A stretch of DNA of 64,000 nt from Rhodanobacter sp. L36 (GCF_009765755.1 NZ_LMUV01000011.1:1687444-1751443); one strand, 5' to 3'. Positions 47,735-56,045 are shown, numbered from the stretch's first letter. Notes: generated by a model from the letters alone, not told the origin. Numbers and translations: made by a program.

Positions 47735-48210
47735 GACGCGTCGACCTCTAAGATCGGCGCAGCCGCGGTCTTCAGACCAAAGAATGCCGGCCCCGACCAC
47801 GGCGTGCCGGTGATCTCCCGAGCGATCACCGAAAGACTTCGGTAGCGACGGTTCTCGTAGATGAATTCACCATCGCCCGCAGTGACGGCATAGAGCCGGC
47901 CACGCCACGTTCGCAAGAGCCGTGTTCCGGGTTTCACCCGCGGCTGGGCGCGACGTGCCGCGTCCCTGGCGCCACCGGGCGCGTATTCGGCCAACTGCTG
48001 GCGAAGCTCCGGACTCAGCCCACCGTCGGCCAGTTCCTGGCGATGAAAGGCGATCAGCCGAATGGCGAGGGATCGATAAAACGGTTGCAGGGGCGGGCAG
48101 GGGAACGTTGCTTCCCAAACCAGCTTGAGCTGGGCAGCGGTGAGTTTTTCTAGGGGTGTATCAGGATCGATCGGTGCAGGAATTTCGGGTTTGCGCGTTT
48201 GTCGTGGCAT
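47731..48210 (-). CDS. DUF2924 protein, partner of serine recombinase
   Basis: 159 residues from ATG 48210 with GGAGGG upstream. The C-terminal core G-T-R-L-L-R-T-W-R-G-R and Y-E-N-R-R-Y-R-S-L-S-V-I-A-R-E-I-T-G-T-P-W-S-G-P-x-F-F-G-L is the DUF2924 signature. These genes nearly always lie next to a large serine recombinase in alpha- and gammaproteobacterial elements. The biochemical role is unknown; it may be a DNA-binding accessory factor for recombination direction. It overlaps the recombinase gene by 4 bases. Confidence 0.87.
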   Translation of the reverse strand: MPRQTRKPEIPAPIDPDTPLEKLTAAQLKLVWEATFPCPPLQPFYRSLAIRLIAFHRQELADGGLSPELRQQLAEYAPGGARDAARRAQPRVKPGTRLLRTWRGRLYAVTAGDGEFIYENRRYRSLSVIAREITGTPWSGPAFFGLKTAAAPILEVDAS

Positions 48211-48367
48211 AGGGCCCTCCGTAGCACCATGCACGCTCTGCCCGGGCAGACAGTCAAGCGAAATCTCTCTATCTAGCCGTATCGACGACTGATGGAATAG
48301 GCAGTCTCGGACTCGGCGATGGAGGCCTCACAATCTTGCCAGATCTATGAAGCCAGAGGAGAGCGCG

Positions 48368-49054
48368 ATGAGTATTGTGGAAGAGGTAAAAGACGCGATG
48401 CATGAGGCTGAACTCGCGTTTCTTGATGAAACGTCGGAATCGCGCACGACGTGGATGAGGTTGGGCGGCGATGTTTACCTCCGCACACCACTGTTTGGGT
48501 GGCGAGGTTTCCAAGCCAATGTCCGCCCCCTCTTACTCATTCCTTGTTACGCACTGGGTCTGGTTGTTTATCTCTATCTCATCTCGTTTTTTTTCGGAGA
48601 ATCGCAATCTGCATGGTCGACCATTTGCGCATCGATCTTCCTATCGGCCGGGCTCGTTACGTTTCTTCTACCAAGTCGAAGTGCCACGCGCGCGGTTGAT
48701 GTGAAGAGTGTCGATCGTTTTGCCAAGTATTTGGCTAGTCTTCAGAGGCACAAAAGGGTGTCGTTGCTTGCAGCTATCGCGCTCGTGCGCGCTCGTTCGT
48801 TGGAGCGCGTTCAACGAATGATGTGGACGCTTGGCGTGGGCTGGGCAGCCGCCACTTGGTTTGTGAGCAATGCAGTGCTGTCTGAGCAGATTCCAGCTTA
48901 TGCGCGCAGCATTCATGCTGGGCAAGCGTTTGGCGGCCTGTTACTTCTGGTCATTGTTGGCATCGCAGTATCGTCTTACGCGACGGCGATCCGTTTACTC
49001 TATCAAACGATCGATCTCGCATTCATCCAAGTGACTGAGGCTTCTCATGAATGA
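48368..49054 (+). CDS. membrane protein of unknown function paired with a nuclease-like protein
   Basis: 228 residues from ATG 48368, with GAGGAGAG upstream. There is a cytosolic N-terminus of about 45 residues and about four hydrophobic helices (near 52-78, 85-102, 155-178, 188-212), with a basic loop between helices 2 and 3. The gene overlaps the next by 8 bases. It is AT-richer than the chromosome, suggesting recent acquisition. The pairing of a membrane protein with a soluble nuclease-like protein in an island suggests a defence or toxin role, as inference. Confidence 0.6.
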   Translation: MSIVEEVKDAMHEAELAFLDETSESRTTWMRLGGDVYLRTPLFGWRGFQANVRPLLLIPCYALGLVVYLYLISFFFGESQSAWSTICASIFLSAGLVTFLLPSRSATRAVDVKSVDRFAKYLASLQRHKRVSLLAAIALVRARSLERVQRMMWTLGVGWAAATWFVSNAVLSEQIPAYARSIHAGQAFGGLLLLVIVGIAVSSYATAIRLLYQTIDLAFIQVTEASHE

Positions 49055-49490
49055 TCTAAGACGCGAGTTGGTGGACATCGCGCTTCGATGGGAACAAGCA
49101 TTCGGAAACGCGCCAGCGATCACATCGGCTCTATCGGAATACGATGCAGCGCATCTCGTCGGCTGCTCGCTAGACGTCTATTCGCAAAGCATGCAAGGCG
49201 CCACGTCGGTTCAGCGAGGACATGACTTCCGATTCAACGACGTCACTTACCAAGTGAAAGCAAATCGCCCGAGCGGGAAAAAGGGAAGCGCCGTTACCCT
49301 CGTTCCCAGAGCCAGCAATTTTGAGTGGGACCGATTGATCTGGATTCTCTACAACACGCGCTACGAGATTCAGGAAGCGTGGCTTTGGTCGGCCCACGAG
49401 TATCGACATGCATTTGAGAATGCAAAGCGACTGTCGCCCAAGGACCTCCGACAAGGCGTTGCACTCTTGAGCAGAACCGATTCGATATAA
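49047..49490 (+). CDS. small nuclease-like protein (possible PD-(D/E)XK fold, DUF6998-like)
   Basis: 147 residues from ATG 49047, coupled to the membrane protein gene. The middle part has G-H-D60-F-R-F-N-D-V-T-Y-Q69-V-K71, matching the D-x(n)-(E/Q)-x-K core of restriction-endonuclease-fold proteins. W-D-R-L-I-W-I-L-Y-N follows, a pattern seen in DUF6998-like and restriction-type proteins. Glu replaced by Gln is allowed in some nucleases. Cytosolic; substrate unknown. Confidence 0.55.
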   Translation: MNDLRRELVDIALRWEQAFGNAPAITSALSEYDAAHLVGCSLDVYSQSMQGATSVQRGHDFRFNDVTYQVKANRPSGKKGSAVTLVPRASNFEWDRLIWILYNTRYEIQEAWLWSAHEYRHAFENAKRLSPKDLRQGVALLSRTDSI

Positions 49491-49565
49491 ATTAAGAGAG
49501 GTGACCAAGCTCGCCGGCTCCTGGTGGAGCATGCAGGACGCTACGTCTTGATGCCCGTTGCAAAA

Positions 49566-50975
49566 CTAGGCACGGGGTGGCTGCCAACCTGCGACAGGTC
49601 CAACATGCACCTTGATTCCGTACGCGAATTGCTCTTGATGATACGGCGGGCCGCGATAGAGGATGACGTCACATTCAGTTTCTAAATTTCGGTAGATCAT
49701 ATTGTCCGTGGCACAGCTGTAGAGGAGCGCCACAGAAATTTTCTTGTTTCCGCCGCTAGCCACAACCACGACCCATAGAGCCTCTTCATCTGGCTCACCG
49801 ACCGCAACCATCCAGCCCGCATTGCGGAGGGGACGAACGAGGTCATTAATGCAGTCCTCAGACAACACCGCCTTACGTAACATCACACCGTTGTCAGTAG
49901 GCATCTCTGGTACCAAGCGACCATGATCTTCATAACGTTTTTGCTCGATAAGCTTTAAATGGATTTGCGCTTGTGCTTGAAATTGACCCTGTTCCCAAAG
50001 AAGAGTGCTGTCATCATTCATATCAGGGAAAAAGAACGAGACGCCATCCAGTTCGCTGCACCAAGACTCAACCACGCCCAATGTTGTTAAGGCGACTACG
50101 ATCCTTCGAAAGTTGCCGGATTGCTGCCATGAAGAATCCATGGCGTGAGCAAAAAGATGTCGATTAAGCCATGTGAGGCCATCGTACTCACCCGTACGTC
50201 GGAAAAAAGATCGCTTCAACCAGCGCCGGAAAGTTTCGAAAAAATAGACGCGCTCGTTTAGGGCGAATAAAAAATCGACGGTTGCGTACTCCGGAGGAAC
50301 CCAAGCATCGCCAAAGTGAAACTTAGCTGCCTTAGCGATCGATCGATCAATGGCGATGTCTATTTTCCCTGAGGTATTTAGACGATCGCCATAGCTTTGC
50401 ACAATCTTCGTCAGGCCTCCTTCGATAGCTGGGATCAAGGCAGCGATGCTTGATGCCCGATAGCCGCTGTAGAAAGCTAGATATGCCTCGCGCGCCAGTG
50501 GCACAAAGTGTCGTAGACAAGCGGACTTCTGTAACAGCTGAGCGATACAGACCGCTTGGAAAGCAAGTGTGTAGATCGTTGATGTGTGGTGATCAAACAA
50601 CTCGAGCGCGCGTTCGCGATTGCAAAGCTCAACTTCTTTGAGCAGAAGCTGGGTCGTTCCTGTAGGGATCCACAATGGAGAGAACCACTCCATTTTCTCC
50701 CAAAGGCTCGCCTGATGTTCAGCGGAGATACGTCTTTTTCCCCAAAGCGGATTGCCTTGAGCTGAAATTCTTGGAAAGCAAGCCTCGCCACCAGACACAC
50801 GAAGGACCACACAAGGTATTGGGTTGAAATCCCCTATCTCTCGCTCTTCGATGGCTGCAATTGGAAGTTGCTGTTCGGTCGCCCAGGACGCCACTAGACC
50901 TTTGTTCAAGCTGTGCAGGTCAGGGAGATCCAGTGCGCGTTGCCATATTGCGAGAAAGTGCTTGTCTAGATTCAT
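49566..50975 (-). CDS. HEPN-like protein of unknown function (Abi-type candidate)
   Basis: 469 residues, AT-rich relative to the chromosome. The middle section reads like an Abi/HEPN domain: helix with S-I-A-A-L-I-P-A-I-E-G near 176-185, then W-L-N-R272-H273-L-F-A-H277, close to the R-x(4-6)-H active site of HEPN RNases. The C-terminal about 120 residues are strand-rich and may be a sensor. There is no signal peptide. The opposite orientation to the membrane/nuclease pair makes it an independent cargo gene. The function is inferred only. Confidence 0.55.
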   Translation of the reverse strand: MNLDKHFLAIWQRALDLPDLHSLNKGLVASWATEQQLPIAAIEEREIGDFNPIPCVVLRVSGGEACFPRISAQGNPLWGKRRISAEHQASLWEKMEWFSPLWIPTGTTQLLLKEVELCNRERALELFDHHTSTIYTLAFQAVCIAQLLQKSACLRHFVPLAREAYLAFYSGYRASSIAALIPAIEGGLTKIVQSYGDRLNTSGKIDIAIDRSIAKAAKFHFGDAWVPPEYATVDFLFALNERVYFFETFRRWLKRSFFRRTGEYDGLTWLNRHLFAHAMDSSWQQSGNFRRIVVALTTLGVVESWCSELDGVSFFFPDMNDDSTLLWEQGQFQAQAQIHLKLIEQKRYEDHGRLVPEMPTDNGVMLRKAVLSEDCINDLVRPLRNAGWMVAVGEPDEEALWVVVVASGGNKKISVALLYSCATDNMIYRNLETECDVILYRGPPYHQEQFAYGIKVHVGPVAGWQPPRA

Positions 50976-51444
50976 GGAGCCTAGGCCTTTCGAGGCGGAA
51001 ACACTTTAACTGCAACCGACTTAGCTCACTTGGCCAAACCCAGTTTTTGAAGCCGTTGGTGACGCTGGTTACCGTAACTGATCGGCCCGATGCCGTTGGA
51101 AACTGGTGACCTCTCGGCGTGGAATACACAAGTCGGAGAGCCAACAGGTGAGCGCCGAGCATAATTTTGTAGATAGTGCCTTCAGCGAAATTCAGACCGC
51201 CTGCGAGGTGGAGGTCGATGTACGCCTTGGCGGCCAAAAGTGCTGCGTCTGCGGTAGTTCGTTCGACTCTTGTCCAGCCATGTGATGTGCTGAAGCTCGC
51301 AATCCAGAACTGACGCGTGTCGCGCCTCACTTCAATCGGGATGTCGTGGTGAGTTGTTTGGACAACGCCTTCGTCAGCCAACACCGCAATCAAGGCTTCC
51401 AGCCATGGCGCTTTGCGATGTCGGCCGACGCGGCCATCCGGCAA
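50920..51444 (-). CDS. hypothetical protein of the mobile element
   Basis: 174 residues. It overlaps the start of the HEPN-like gene by 56 bases and the end of the lipoprotein gene by 55. The first 90 residues look like a compact alpha/beta domain; the last 60 are basic and less convincing. There is no recognisable domain and no clear ribosome binding site. It may be real, shorter than shown, or a shadow. Confidence 0.4.
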   Translation of the reverse strand: MPDGRVGRHRKAPWLEALIAVLADEGVVQTTHHDIPIEVRRDTRQFWIASFSTSHGWTRVERTTADAALLAAKAYIDLHLAGGLNFAEGTIYKIMLGAHLLALRLVYSTPRGHQFPTASGRSVTVTSVTNGFKNWVWPSELSRLQLKCFRLERPRLHESRQALSRNMATRTGSP

Positions 51445-51662
51445 GCCTCAAGTTTCGCCCATACAGCCTGCTGTACGTCGTTTCCACTGTGGCAAGCGTC
51501 AAGGGTTTTTGCGCGTAACCCGTCATTCTCGAAGTACGCGGAAGGATCAGACGGAGCCGAGTTGCGCAGATGGTCTGCGCTGTGAAATTCGTCGCAGCCC
51601 AAGCCCGTCAGGACGAGGATCGCCATCACGGCAAACATCAGGGTTCGTTCAAGCGCGTTCAC
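51390..51662 (-). CDS. EexN-like small lipoprotein
   Basis: 90 residues from GTG 51662, with AAGGAG seven bases upstream. Lipoprotein signal with lipobox T-G-L-G-C near residues 19-23, then an F-x-x-N-x-x-L-R-x-x-x-L-x-x-C segment followed by a second Cys near the end. This resembles EexN entry-exclusion lipoproteins linked to conjugative type IV secretion. No conjugation genes are in the window, so it is likely an isolated cargo gene or a relic. Confidence 0.6.
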   Translation of the reverse strand: MNALERTLMFAVMAILVLTGLGCDEFHSADHLRNSAPSDPSAYFENDGLRAKTLDACHSGNDVQQAVWAKLEACRMAASADIAKRHGWKP

Positions 51663-51914
51663 GGTGGGGCTCCTTTGCGAACGCGTATTGAGCCCTATGG
51701 TCCGGGGCTTGGCAACACTGGAGAATCAACAGGTCGGCGGCATTCCCCTACAAACACCAGCACCCAGCGCCGATGCCGGCCAGGTGGCCGCGGCGCCACG
51801 CTGTGCGTGCCCCGTGAGTCAGGACCAACCGACAGGACGTCAGGCGTAAGCCGACATCAGGATGTCAGGTAGAAACGATGAGCGGGGCGATTCTTTTTCC
51901 AGTGAGCGCCGCGC

Positions 51915-52130
51915 ATGGTTCTGTACACGGTCAAGCAAGACGCCATGGGATTGTGGAGTGTCCGCCGCATGGGCTTGGCGTTGTTCAGCGACTTGAAACT
52001 CGCCGCAGCCATCGAGCTGGCGCGATCGGTTGCCCGCGACGAACACGTGCGCAGCGCCAAATCCGTAAGCGTCGAATTTCACGACGTGTCGTCGGTGATT
52101 CGCCTGGGGAGTTATGAGCGTGCCGGGTAA
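51915..52130 (+). CDS. small hypothetical protein
   Basis: 71 residues from ATG 51915. A strand-helix-strand layout with an Ala-rich central helix (D-L-K-L-A-A-A-I-E-L-A-R-S-V-A-R). It overlaps the next gene by 17 bases, suggesting a small operon. No family recognised. Confidence 0.5.
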   Translation: MVLYTVKQDAMGLWSVRRMGLALFSDLKLAAAIELARSVARDEHVRSAKSVSVEFHDVSSVIRLGSYERAG

Positions 52131-52368
52131 GCTTCAGAGAATGCAATTGCGAAAGTCTGAACTGCAGGCGATGAAGCGCCCCGAAGGTCGTTATTCACTG
52201 CTGGCATGGACCGAGGGCAACTACGCGCGCACCCGAGGAATCTCGCAGGAAGCAAACCCGTATCAGAGCGACGCGGTGATGGGCCGTGCATGGTTGGAGG
52301 GCTGGCTTAGCAGCGATCGTATGTTACTGCTCCGAATGAAACGGCCCGCATTGGCAACAGCCGATTAG
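52114..52368 (+). CDS. RMF/CrpP-like small protein
   Basis: 84 residues. The second half has G-x-x-x-E-A-N-P-Y-x-S-D-A-V-M-G-R-A-W-L-E-G-W. This follows the G-x(5)-N-P-Y...W-x-x-G-W pattern of ribosome modulation factor and the related plasmid protein CrpP. The N-terminal 40 residues are extra. The family binds ribosomes or is of debated function. It overlaps the upstream small gene. Confidence 0.5.
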   Translation: MSVPGKLQRMQLRKSELQAMKRPEGRYSLLAWTEGNYARTRGISQEANPYQSDAVMGRAWLEGWLSSDRMLLLRMKRPALATAD

Positions 52369-52377
52369 CCACCAAAA

Positions 52378-52403
52378 AGCCCGGAATCAGAGTCCGGGAC
52401 TCT
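52378..52403 (+). terminator. probable terminator after the two-gene run
   Basis: GCCCGGA and TCCGGGA form a stem around ATCAGAG about 12 bases after the stop at 52368, preceded by an A run and followed by a weak pyrimidine stretch. It is modest as an intrinsic terminator. Confidence 0.45.
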
Positions 52404-52535
52404 TCAACCAAGTTAGTTCAATGGCCCGAACAGATTATTTCAATGGATTGCTCTTGGCGGGCGGTGAGGCTGCAACCGCTAGACGCTGGGAAGTTCTCCC
52501 AAACATGCAAAATTCCTTCACTTTGTCGAAGTCCG

Positions 52536-52673
52536 CTACGTTACCTTGCTGACATGATGCCTCACATGCCTCCAATGCCTTGCACGTTGAGGATTTGCTG
52601 CGGCTGGCGCGTGCATGATCGCGCTGACACCAATGAGAAGGGCGACCGCGCTGGCCGTGGGGAAAATCTTCAT
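52536..52673 (-). CDS. possible small secreted peptide (45 residues)
   Basis: A minus-strand ATG at 52673 opens a 45-residue frame. It starts with a Lys and a hydrophobic core (A-V-A-L-L-I-G-V-S-A-I) and ends the signal at about A-P-A-A-A, leaving a His/Arg-rich mature peptide of about 18 residues. A GGGAAA lies about six bases upstream. It could be a small exported or metal-binding peptide, or chance. The larger frame across 52435-52992 is a shadow. Confidence 0.35.
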   Translation of the reverse strand: MKIFPTASAVALLIGVSAIMHAPAAANPQRARHWRHVRHHVSKVT

Positions 52674-52822
52674 GGAAATTTCCCGTACGCGTGAAACCGC
52701 TGCCTTCGTCGGGACAAAGACGATGATGAAATAGGGGTCCGACCAACCTCTGAGTTAAGCCGCGCCGCGAAGCGACGTCGGCCTTGATGGATCGTAGGGG
52801 TGGGTGACCCGGCAGATTCATA

Positions 52823-53188
52823 TCACGACTCCGGATCGAACATAATCTCGCGAACCTCCTGCGCGCAACGACATGCTGCAGCGATCTTGGCAGCCCAACC
52901 ATGCGCAGCTTCACGTGATGGAACCTCGATAATCGAAAACCCTCCGATAACTGCCTTGGTCTCCTGCACAGGCCCGAGTGTGATGACCCCATCTGTCGCG
53001 ACGACAGTTGATTGCTGGCGCTCTATGCCGCAGCCGAAAATCCAGACGCCTGCGGCCTTCGCCTCTCGTAGCACCTTATGTGCTGCCTCACCCACCATGG
53101 ACCAATCTTCTTCAGGAATATGGTCCATCGAGCCGTCATCAAACGAAATCAGGTAACGCTGATTTGCAACTTTGGTGTCAGTGGTCAT
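52823..53188 (-). CDS. YCII-related (YciI-like) domain protein
   Basis: 121 residues. Dimeric ferredoxin-like fold: opening strand Y-L-I-S-F-D-D-G, a helix around V-L-R-E-A-K-A-A-G-V-W, G-P-x-x-E-T-K-A-V-I-G-G-F-S-I-I-E-V, then W-A-A-K-I-A-A-A-C, matching the YCII/DGPF family. Members act as small enzymes or accompany ECF sigma factors; neither partner is present here. Confidence 0.78.
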   Translation of the reverse strand: MTTDTKVANQRYLISFDDGSMDHIPEEDWSMVGEAAHKVLREAKAAGVWIFGCGIERQQSTVVATDGVITLGPVQETKAVIGGFSIIEVPSREAAHGWAAKIAAACRCAQEVREIMFDPES

Positions 53189-53326
53189 GAAATTCTCTCC
53201 GTAGGTCGGATCAGGCTGCCAGCCACATCGACTACCTTGACGTGGTCCTGACTACCAAACGAACGAAGGTGCACGCGATCGACATGAAAAGCCCAAGGGC
53301 TTGGCCTTGAAAGACTTCCGAAAGTT

Positions 53327-53542
53327 TTGGTGGACAAATATGACCCGATGAAACTACCAAGCGATGAACAGAGTGTCCTTCGCGATGTATGCAGTGATCT
53401 GAATAAGGGGATGCACGAAAGAACCCTTTATGCGGCCCTTCTCATGAAAGGCCTCATAAGGCAGACGCTCAGTGGCCATTGGGTCGCAACTCAGGCCGGT
53501 AAGAAGATCAACGCAAAGTTGGTCGATTCTGTGCCTAACTAG
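53327..53542 (+). CDS. small hypothetical protein
   Basis: 71 residues from GTG 53327, or 64 from ATG 53348; neither has a good ribosome binding site. Its composition suggests a compact winged-helix-like domain (helix, helix, G-L-I-R-Q, strand, T-x-A-G-K-K). The A-T-Q-A-G pattern at the end resembles small DNA-binding proteins that predict T-x-x-G-x-x. Function unknown. Confidence 0.4.
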   Translation: MVDKYDPMKLPSDEQSVLRDVCSDLNKGMHERTLYAALLMKGLIRQTLSGHWVATQAGKKINAKLVDSVPN

Positions 53543-53633
53543 TCTTCCAGACTCTCTTGGGTCCAATCAAGCTCGCACTCATTGTTCACACTCTAGATGC
53601 CAGTGTCGATATACCCACTCAAGGCGTCCAATC

Positions 53634-53783
53634 ATGAAAAACTTCAAGCGTTGCGTCTTCCTCATCCTTTGCTCCTTCGTGCTCGCTTCAATGGTGGGTT
53701 GTGTTGAGGACGCCAGAACGGGACTCGTATGTCCTCCAGGTACGCACCCGGGCCCACACGGGCACAAGTGCTTCAACGACTGA
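53634..53783 (+). CDS. small lipoprotein (49 residues)
   Basis: ATG 53634 with AAGG about 10 bases upstream. Lipoprotein signal K-R then a hydrophobic stretch and lipobox S-M-V-G-C (Cys about 23), followed by a 26-residue mature peptide with two further Cys and a C-P-P-G-T-H-P-G-P-H-G pattern. It is outer-membrane or periplasmic. No known family. Confidence 0.6.
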   Translation: MKNFKRCVFLILCSFVLASMVGCVEDARTGLVCPPGTHPGPHGHKCFND

Positions 53784-53966
53784 ACAGAGTCTTCGAGGCA
53801 ATTCGGCAGCCTATCGACTAACTCGCCCGTTGGCTCGCCGAGCTTCATGTGAAGCTCGCAGGCGATCCACGCAGCGATGATCGCGGCCTTTGCCGTTAAC
53901 TGGTCAAACCCAACTCCTCAGTGTCGTTGCGCTTCGGTTTTCTGACCTTGTTCAGTCCGTACGAAC

Positions 53967-53996
53967 TTGACATCGCCCAAGTTCGGATCATGATAA
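53967..53996 (+). promoter_or_regulatory. sigma70-type promoter before the MerR-like gene
   Basis: TTGACA (53967-53972) and TGATAA (53991-53996) are 18 bases apart, about 31 bases before the start codon at 54028. The TTACCTCTAA operator candidate follows directly. Confidence 0.6.
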
Positions 53997-54003
53997 GCAT
54001 AAA

Positions 54004-54013
54004 TTACCTCTAA
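54004..54013 (+). promoter_or_regulatory. candidate operator, left copy
   Basis: TTACCTCTAA here is the exact reverse complement of TTAGAGGTAA at 54627-54636. The two sites bracket the putative regulator gene, one in its own leader and one in front of the methyltransferase gene. Confidence 0.45.
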
Positions 54014-54027
54014 TAAGTCGTACCGCT

Positions 54028-54609
54028 ATGGTTCCTCGTTTTGCACTAACTCGCGGTCAGGTCGCCTGGACAGTCTGCCGCGGGCAAACGCCCGAGCAAT
54101 CGGTACTGGACCAGCTTCGTTACCTCAAACAGATCGGCATTCCGTTCGCCGGTGGTGCGCAAGAAAAGGGTAGGGGCAATCGAGTCACGTACTCGTTTTA
54201 CGATCTGATGGATGTCGCCGTCGCCTTTGAAGCGCTTCGGCGCAATGTTCCCGCCCGACTGCTGAAGCATCTTGTTGAGCGGCGTACGGTCATCCGTAAG
54301 GCGTATCGCGATTGCTTTAAAGGTATTCCGGAGGTTGCGTATGCGGATCGCCGAGCACTCAAAGCCAGACATCAGACCACGCTCTACCAGCACGACTTCT
54401 ACATCAGCTTCGAGGGCCGCTTCTCATCCCGCCCGGGCGACACCCAAATCGTTGACCCTAACCATCTGTCATCAGAGGCGTTGGAAGACTTGCTTGATCA
54501 ACTGATGAACGGTTCAAACACCACGACCATAGCGCTCACGCCCTTGATGATCCCGATGGTGGTTTACGCTGAGAAAGCGCCTTACACACCGACCGGGCCC
54601 AAGCTTTGA
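54028..54609 (+). CDS. putative HTH regulator/phage-type protein
   Basis: 193 residues from ATG 54028. The first 85 residues look like a MerR-type winged HTH: L-T-R-G-Q-V-A-W, L-R-Y-L-K-Q-I-G-I-P-F, V-T-Y-S-F-Y-D-L-M-D-V-A-V-A-F. A helical part without a dimerising coiled coil follows. It overlaps by 4 bases the longer frame of the next gene. Matched inverted 10-mers upstream and downstream suggest self- and operon control. It begins the terminase cassette operon. Confidence 0.6.
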   Translation: MVPRFALTRGQVAWTVCRGQTPEQSVLDQLRYLKQIGIPFAGGAQEKGRGNRVTYSFYDLMDVAVAFEALRRNVPARLLKHLVERRTVIRKAYRDCFKGIPEVAYADRRALKARHQTTLYQHDFYISFEGRFSSRPGDTQIVDPNHLSSEALEDLLDQLMNGSNTTTIALTPLMIPMVVYAEKAPYTPTGPKL

Positions 54610-54626
54610 GTCATTCATTTATCCAT

Positions 54627-54636
54627 TTAGAGGTAA
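54627..54636 (+). promoter_or_regulatory. candidate operator, right copy
   Basis: TTAGAGGTAA lies about 57 bases before the methyltransferase start at 54693, in a short AT-rich stretch. It is the inverted copy of the 54004-54013 site. Confidence 0.45.
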
Positions 54637-54692
54637 AAATACCCATAAATAGATTGTTCGTTGCTCGCAACTTCGTACCCCATGGAGACATC

Positions 54693-56045
54693 ATGACCAC
54701 ACAGCGTATTGGCGCCGCACAGATCCTCATCCGTCGCATTGATGACCTCAAATCTAGTCCAGACAATCCTCGCAAGCACACCGCTCGCCAGATCGGTCAG
54801 TTGGCCAAGAGCATCGAAGCCTTTGGCTTCAACAATCCGCTGCTCATCGACAACGACAATGTGGTCATCGCCGGTGAGGCTCGTCGTCAGGCGGTCATTC
54901 GCTTGGGTTGGACTGAGGTGCCGACGATCAGCCTGCAGCACCTGACGGAACACCAGATCCGTGGCTACCGCATTGCTGACAACGCGCTCTCAGATAACTC
55001 GTCTTGGGACGAGCGCCTGCTGGCCGAGAACCTGACGATCCTGAGCAAGGCCGATCTCGATTTCGATCTGGAAGCCATCGGCTTTGAGATGCCTGAGATC
55101 GAGTTTCGCATTCGCGGCGCCGAAGATGATGTCAGCGAAACGGTGAAGTTGCCTGCTGCCGATGCTGCAGCTGTGTCTACGCTGGGCGATCTGTGGCAGC
55201 TCGGTCCGCACCAGATTCTTTGTGGCTCGGCATTGCTCGCTGAAGACTATGACCGACTGCTGGACGGCAAGAAGGTCCAAGCCGTTTTCTCTGATCCACC
55301 CTATAACGTAAAGGTTGATGGCCACGTCAGCGGTAATGGCGCGATCCACCATCGTGAGTTCGCGATGGCCTCAGGCGAAATGAGCCGCGAGGCCTTCACG
55401 ACGTTTCTCACTCAAAGCATCGGACTGATGCGTGCCCACAGCGAACCGGGTGCGTTGGTCTACCTCGCGATGGACTGGCGACACATCAAAGAGATGATCG
55501 ATGCCTACGAAGCGGTGGGTCTGGATTCGCTCAACCTCTGTGTCTGGGCCAAGGACAACGGCGGCATGGGTAGCTTCTATCGCAGCCAACACGAACTGTT
55601 CTTCGTGTTGCGTCATCCGGGTGCGCCACACCGCAACAACATCCAGCTCGGGCGCTTCGGTCGTTATCGGACGAATGTCTGGCGCTATGCGGGTGTCAAC
55701 ACGTTCGGCCGCACGACAGGCGAGGGCAACCTTCTGGCGCTGCATCCCACCGTGAAGCCGGTAGCGCTCATTGCCGAGGCGATTCGCGATAGCACCGATC
55801 CGGGCCACACGGTGCTCGACCCATTCCTGGGTAGTGGCAGCACGCTCTTGGCGGCAGAACGCACGGGTCGTGTGGCGTTCGGCATCGAGCTAGATCCGCT
55901 GTATGTGGATGTGGCTATCCGTCGGTGGCAAAGCGCCACGGGTCAGGAAGCAACGAGGGTGGGTGATGGCCGTCCGTTCAATGCCATTGCCGCGGAGCGT
56001 GGTTCGACCTTGTTGAACAGTGCCGGGGAGCGTCGTCATGGGTGA
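54693..56045 (+). CDS. ParB-domain DNA methyltransferase
   Basis: 450 residues from ATG 54693 (GGAG upstream); the longer frame begins in the regulator gene. N-terminal ParB/Srx nuclease-like domain (about 8-95) with G-E-A-R-R at 61-65. Then a class beta N6-adenine/N4-cytosine methyltransferase: catalytic D-P-P-Y at 201-204 and SAM motif F-L-G-S-G-S-T near 375. Such fused proteins are common in phages and mobile elements just before a terminase and are thought to modify element DNA. It overlaps the next gene by 8 bases. Confidence 0.9.
   Translation: MTTQRIGAAQILIRRIDDLKSSPDNPRKHTARQIGQLAKSIEAFGFNNPLLIDNDNVVIAGEARRQAVIRLGWTEVPTISLQHLTEHQIRGYRIADNALSDNSSWDERLLAENLTILSKADLDFDLEAIGFEMPEIEFRIRGAEDDVSETVKLPAADAAAVSTLGDLWQLGPHQILCGSALLAEDYDRLLDGKKVQAVFSDPPYNVKVDGHVSGNGAIHHREFAMASGEMSREAFTTFLTQSIGLMRAHSEPGALVYLAMDWRHIKEMIDAYEAVGLDSLNLCVWAKDNGGMGSFYRSQHELFFVLRHPGAPHRNNIQLGRFGRYRTNVWRYAGVNTFGRTTGEGNLLALHPTVKPVALIAEAIRDSTDPGHTVLDPFLGSGSTLLAAERTGRVAFGIELDPLYVDVAIRRWQSATGQEATRVGDGRPFNAIAAERGSTLLNSAGERRHG

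Noticed and set aside
52435..52992. 185-residue minus-strand frame
   Set aside because: Low-complexity Arg/Ser-rich composition, overlaps the YCII gene and has no site; judged a shadow.
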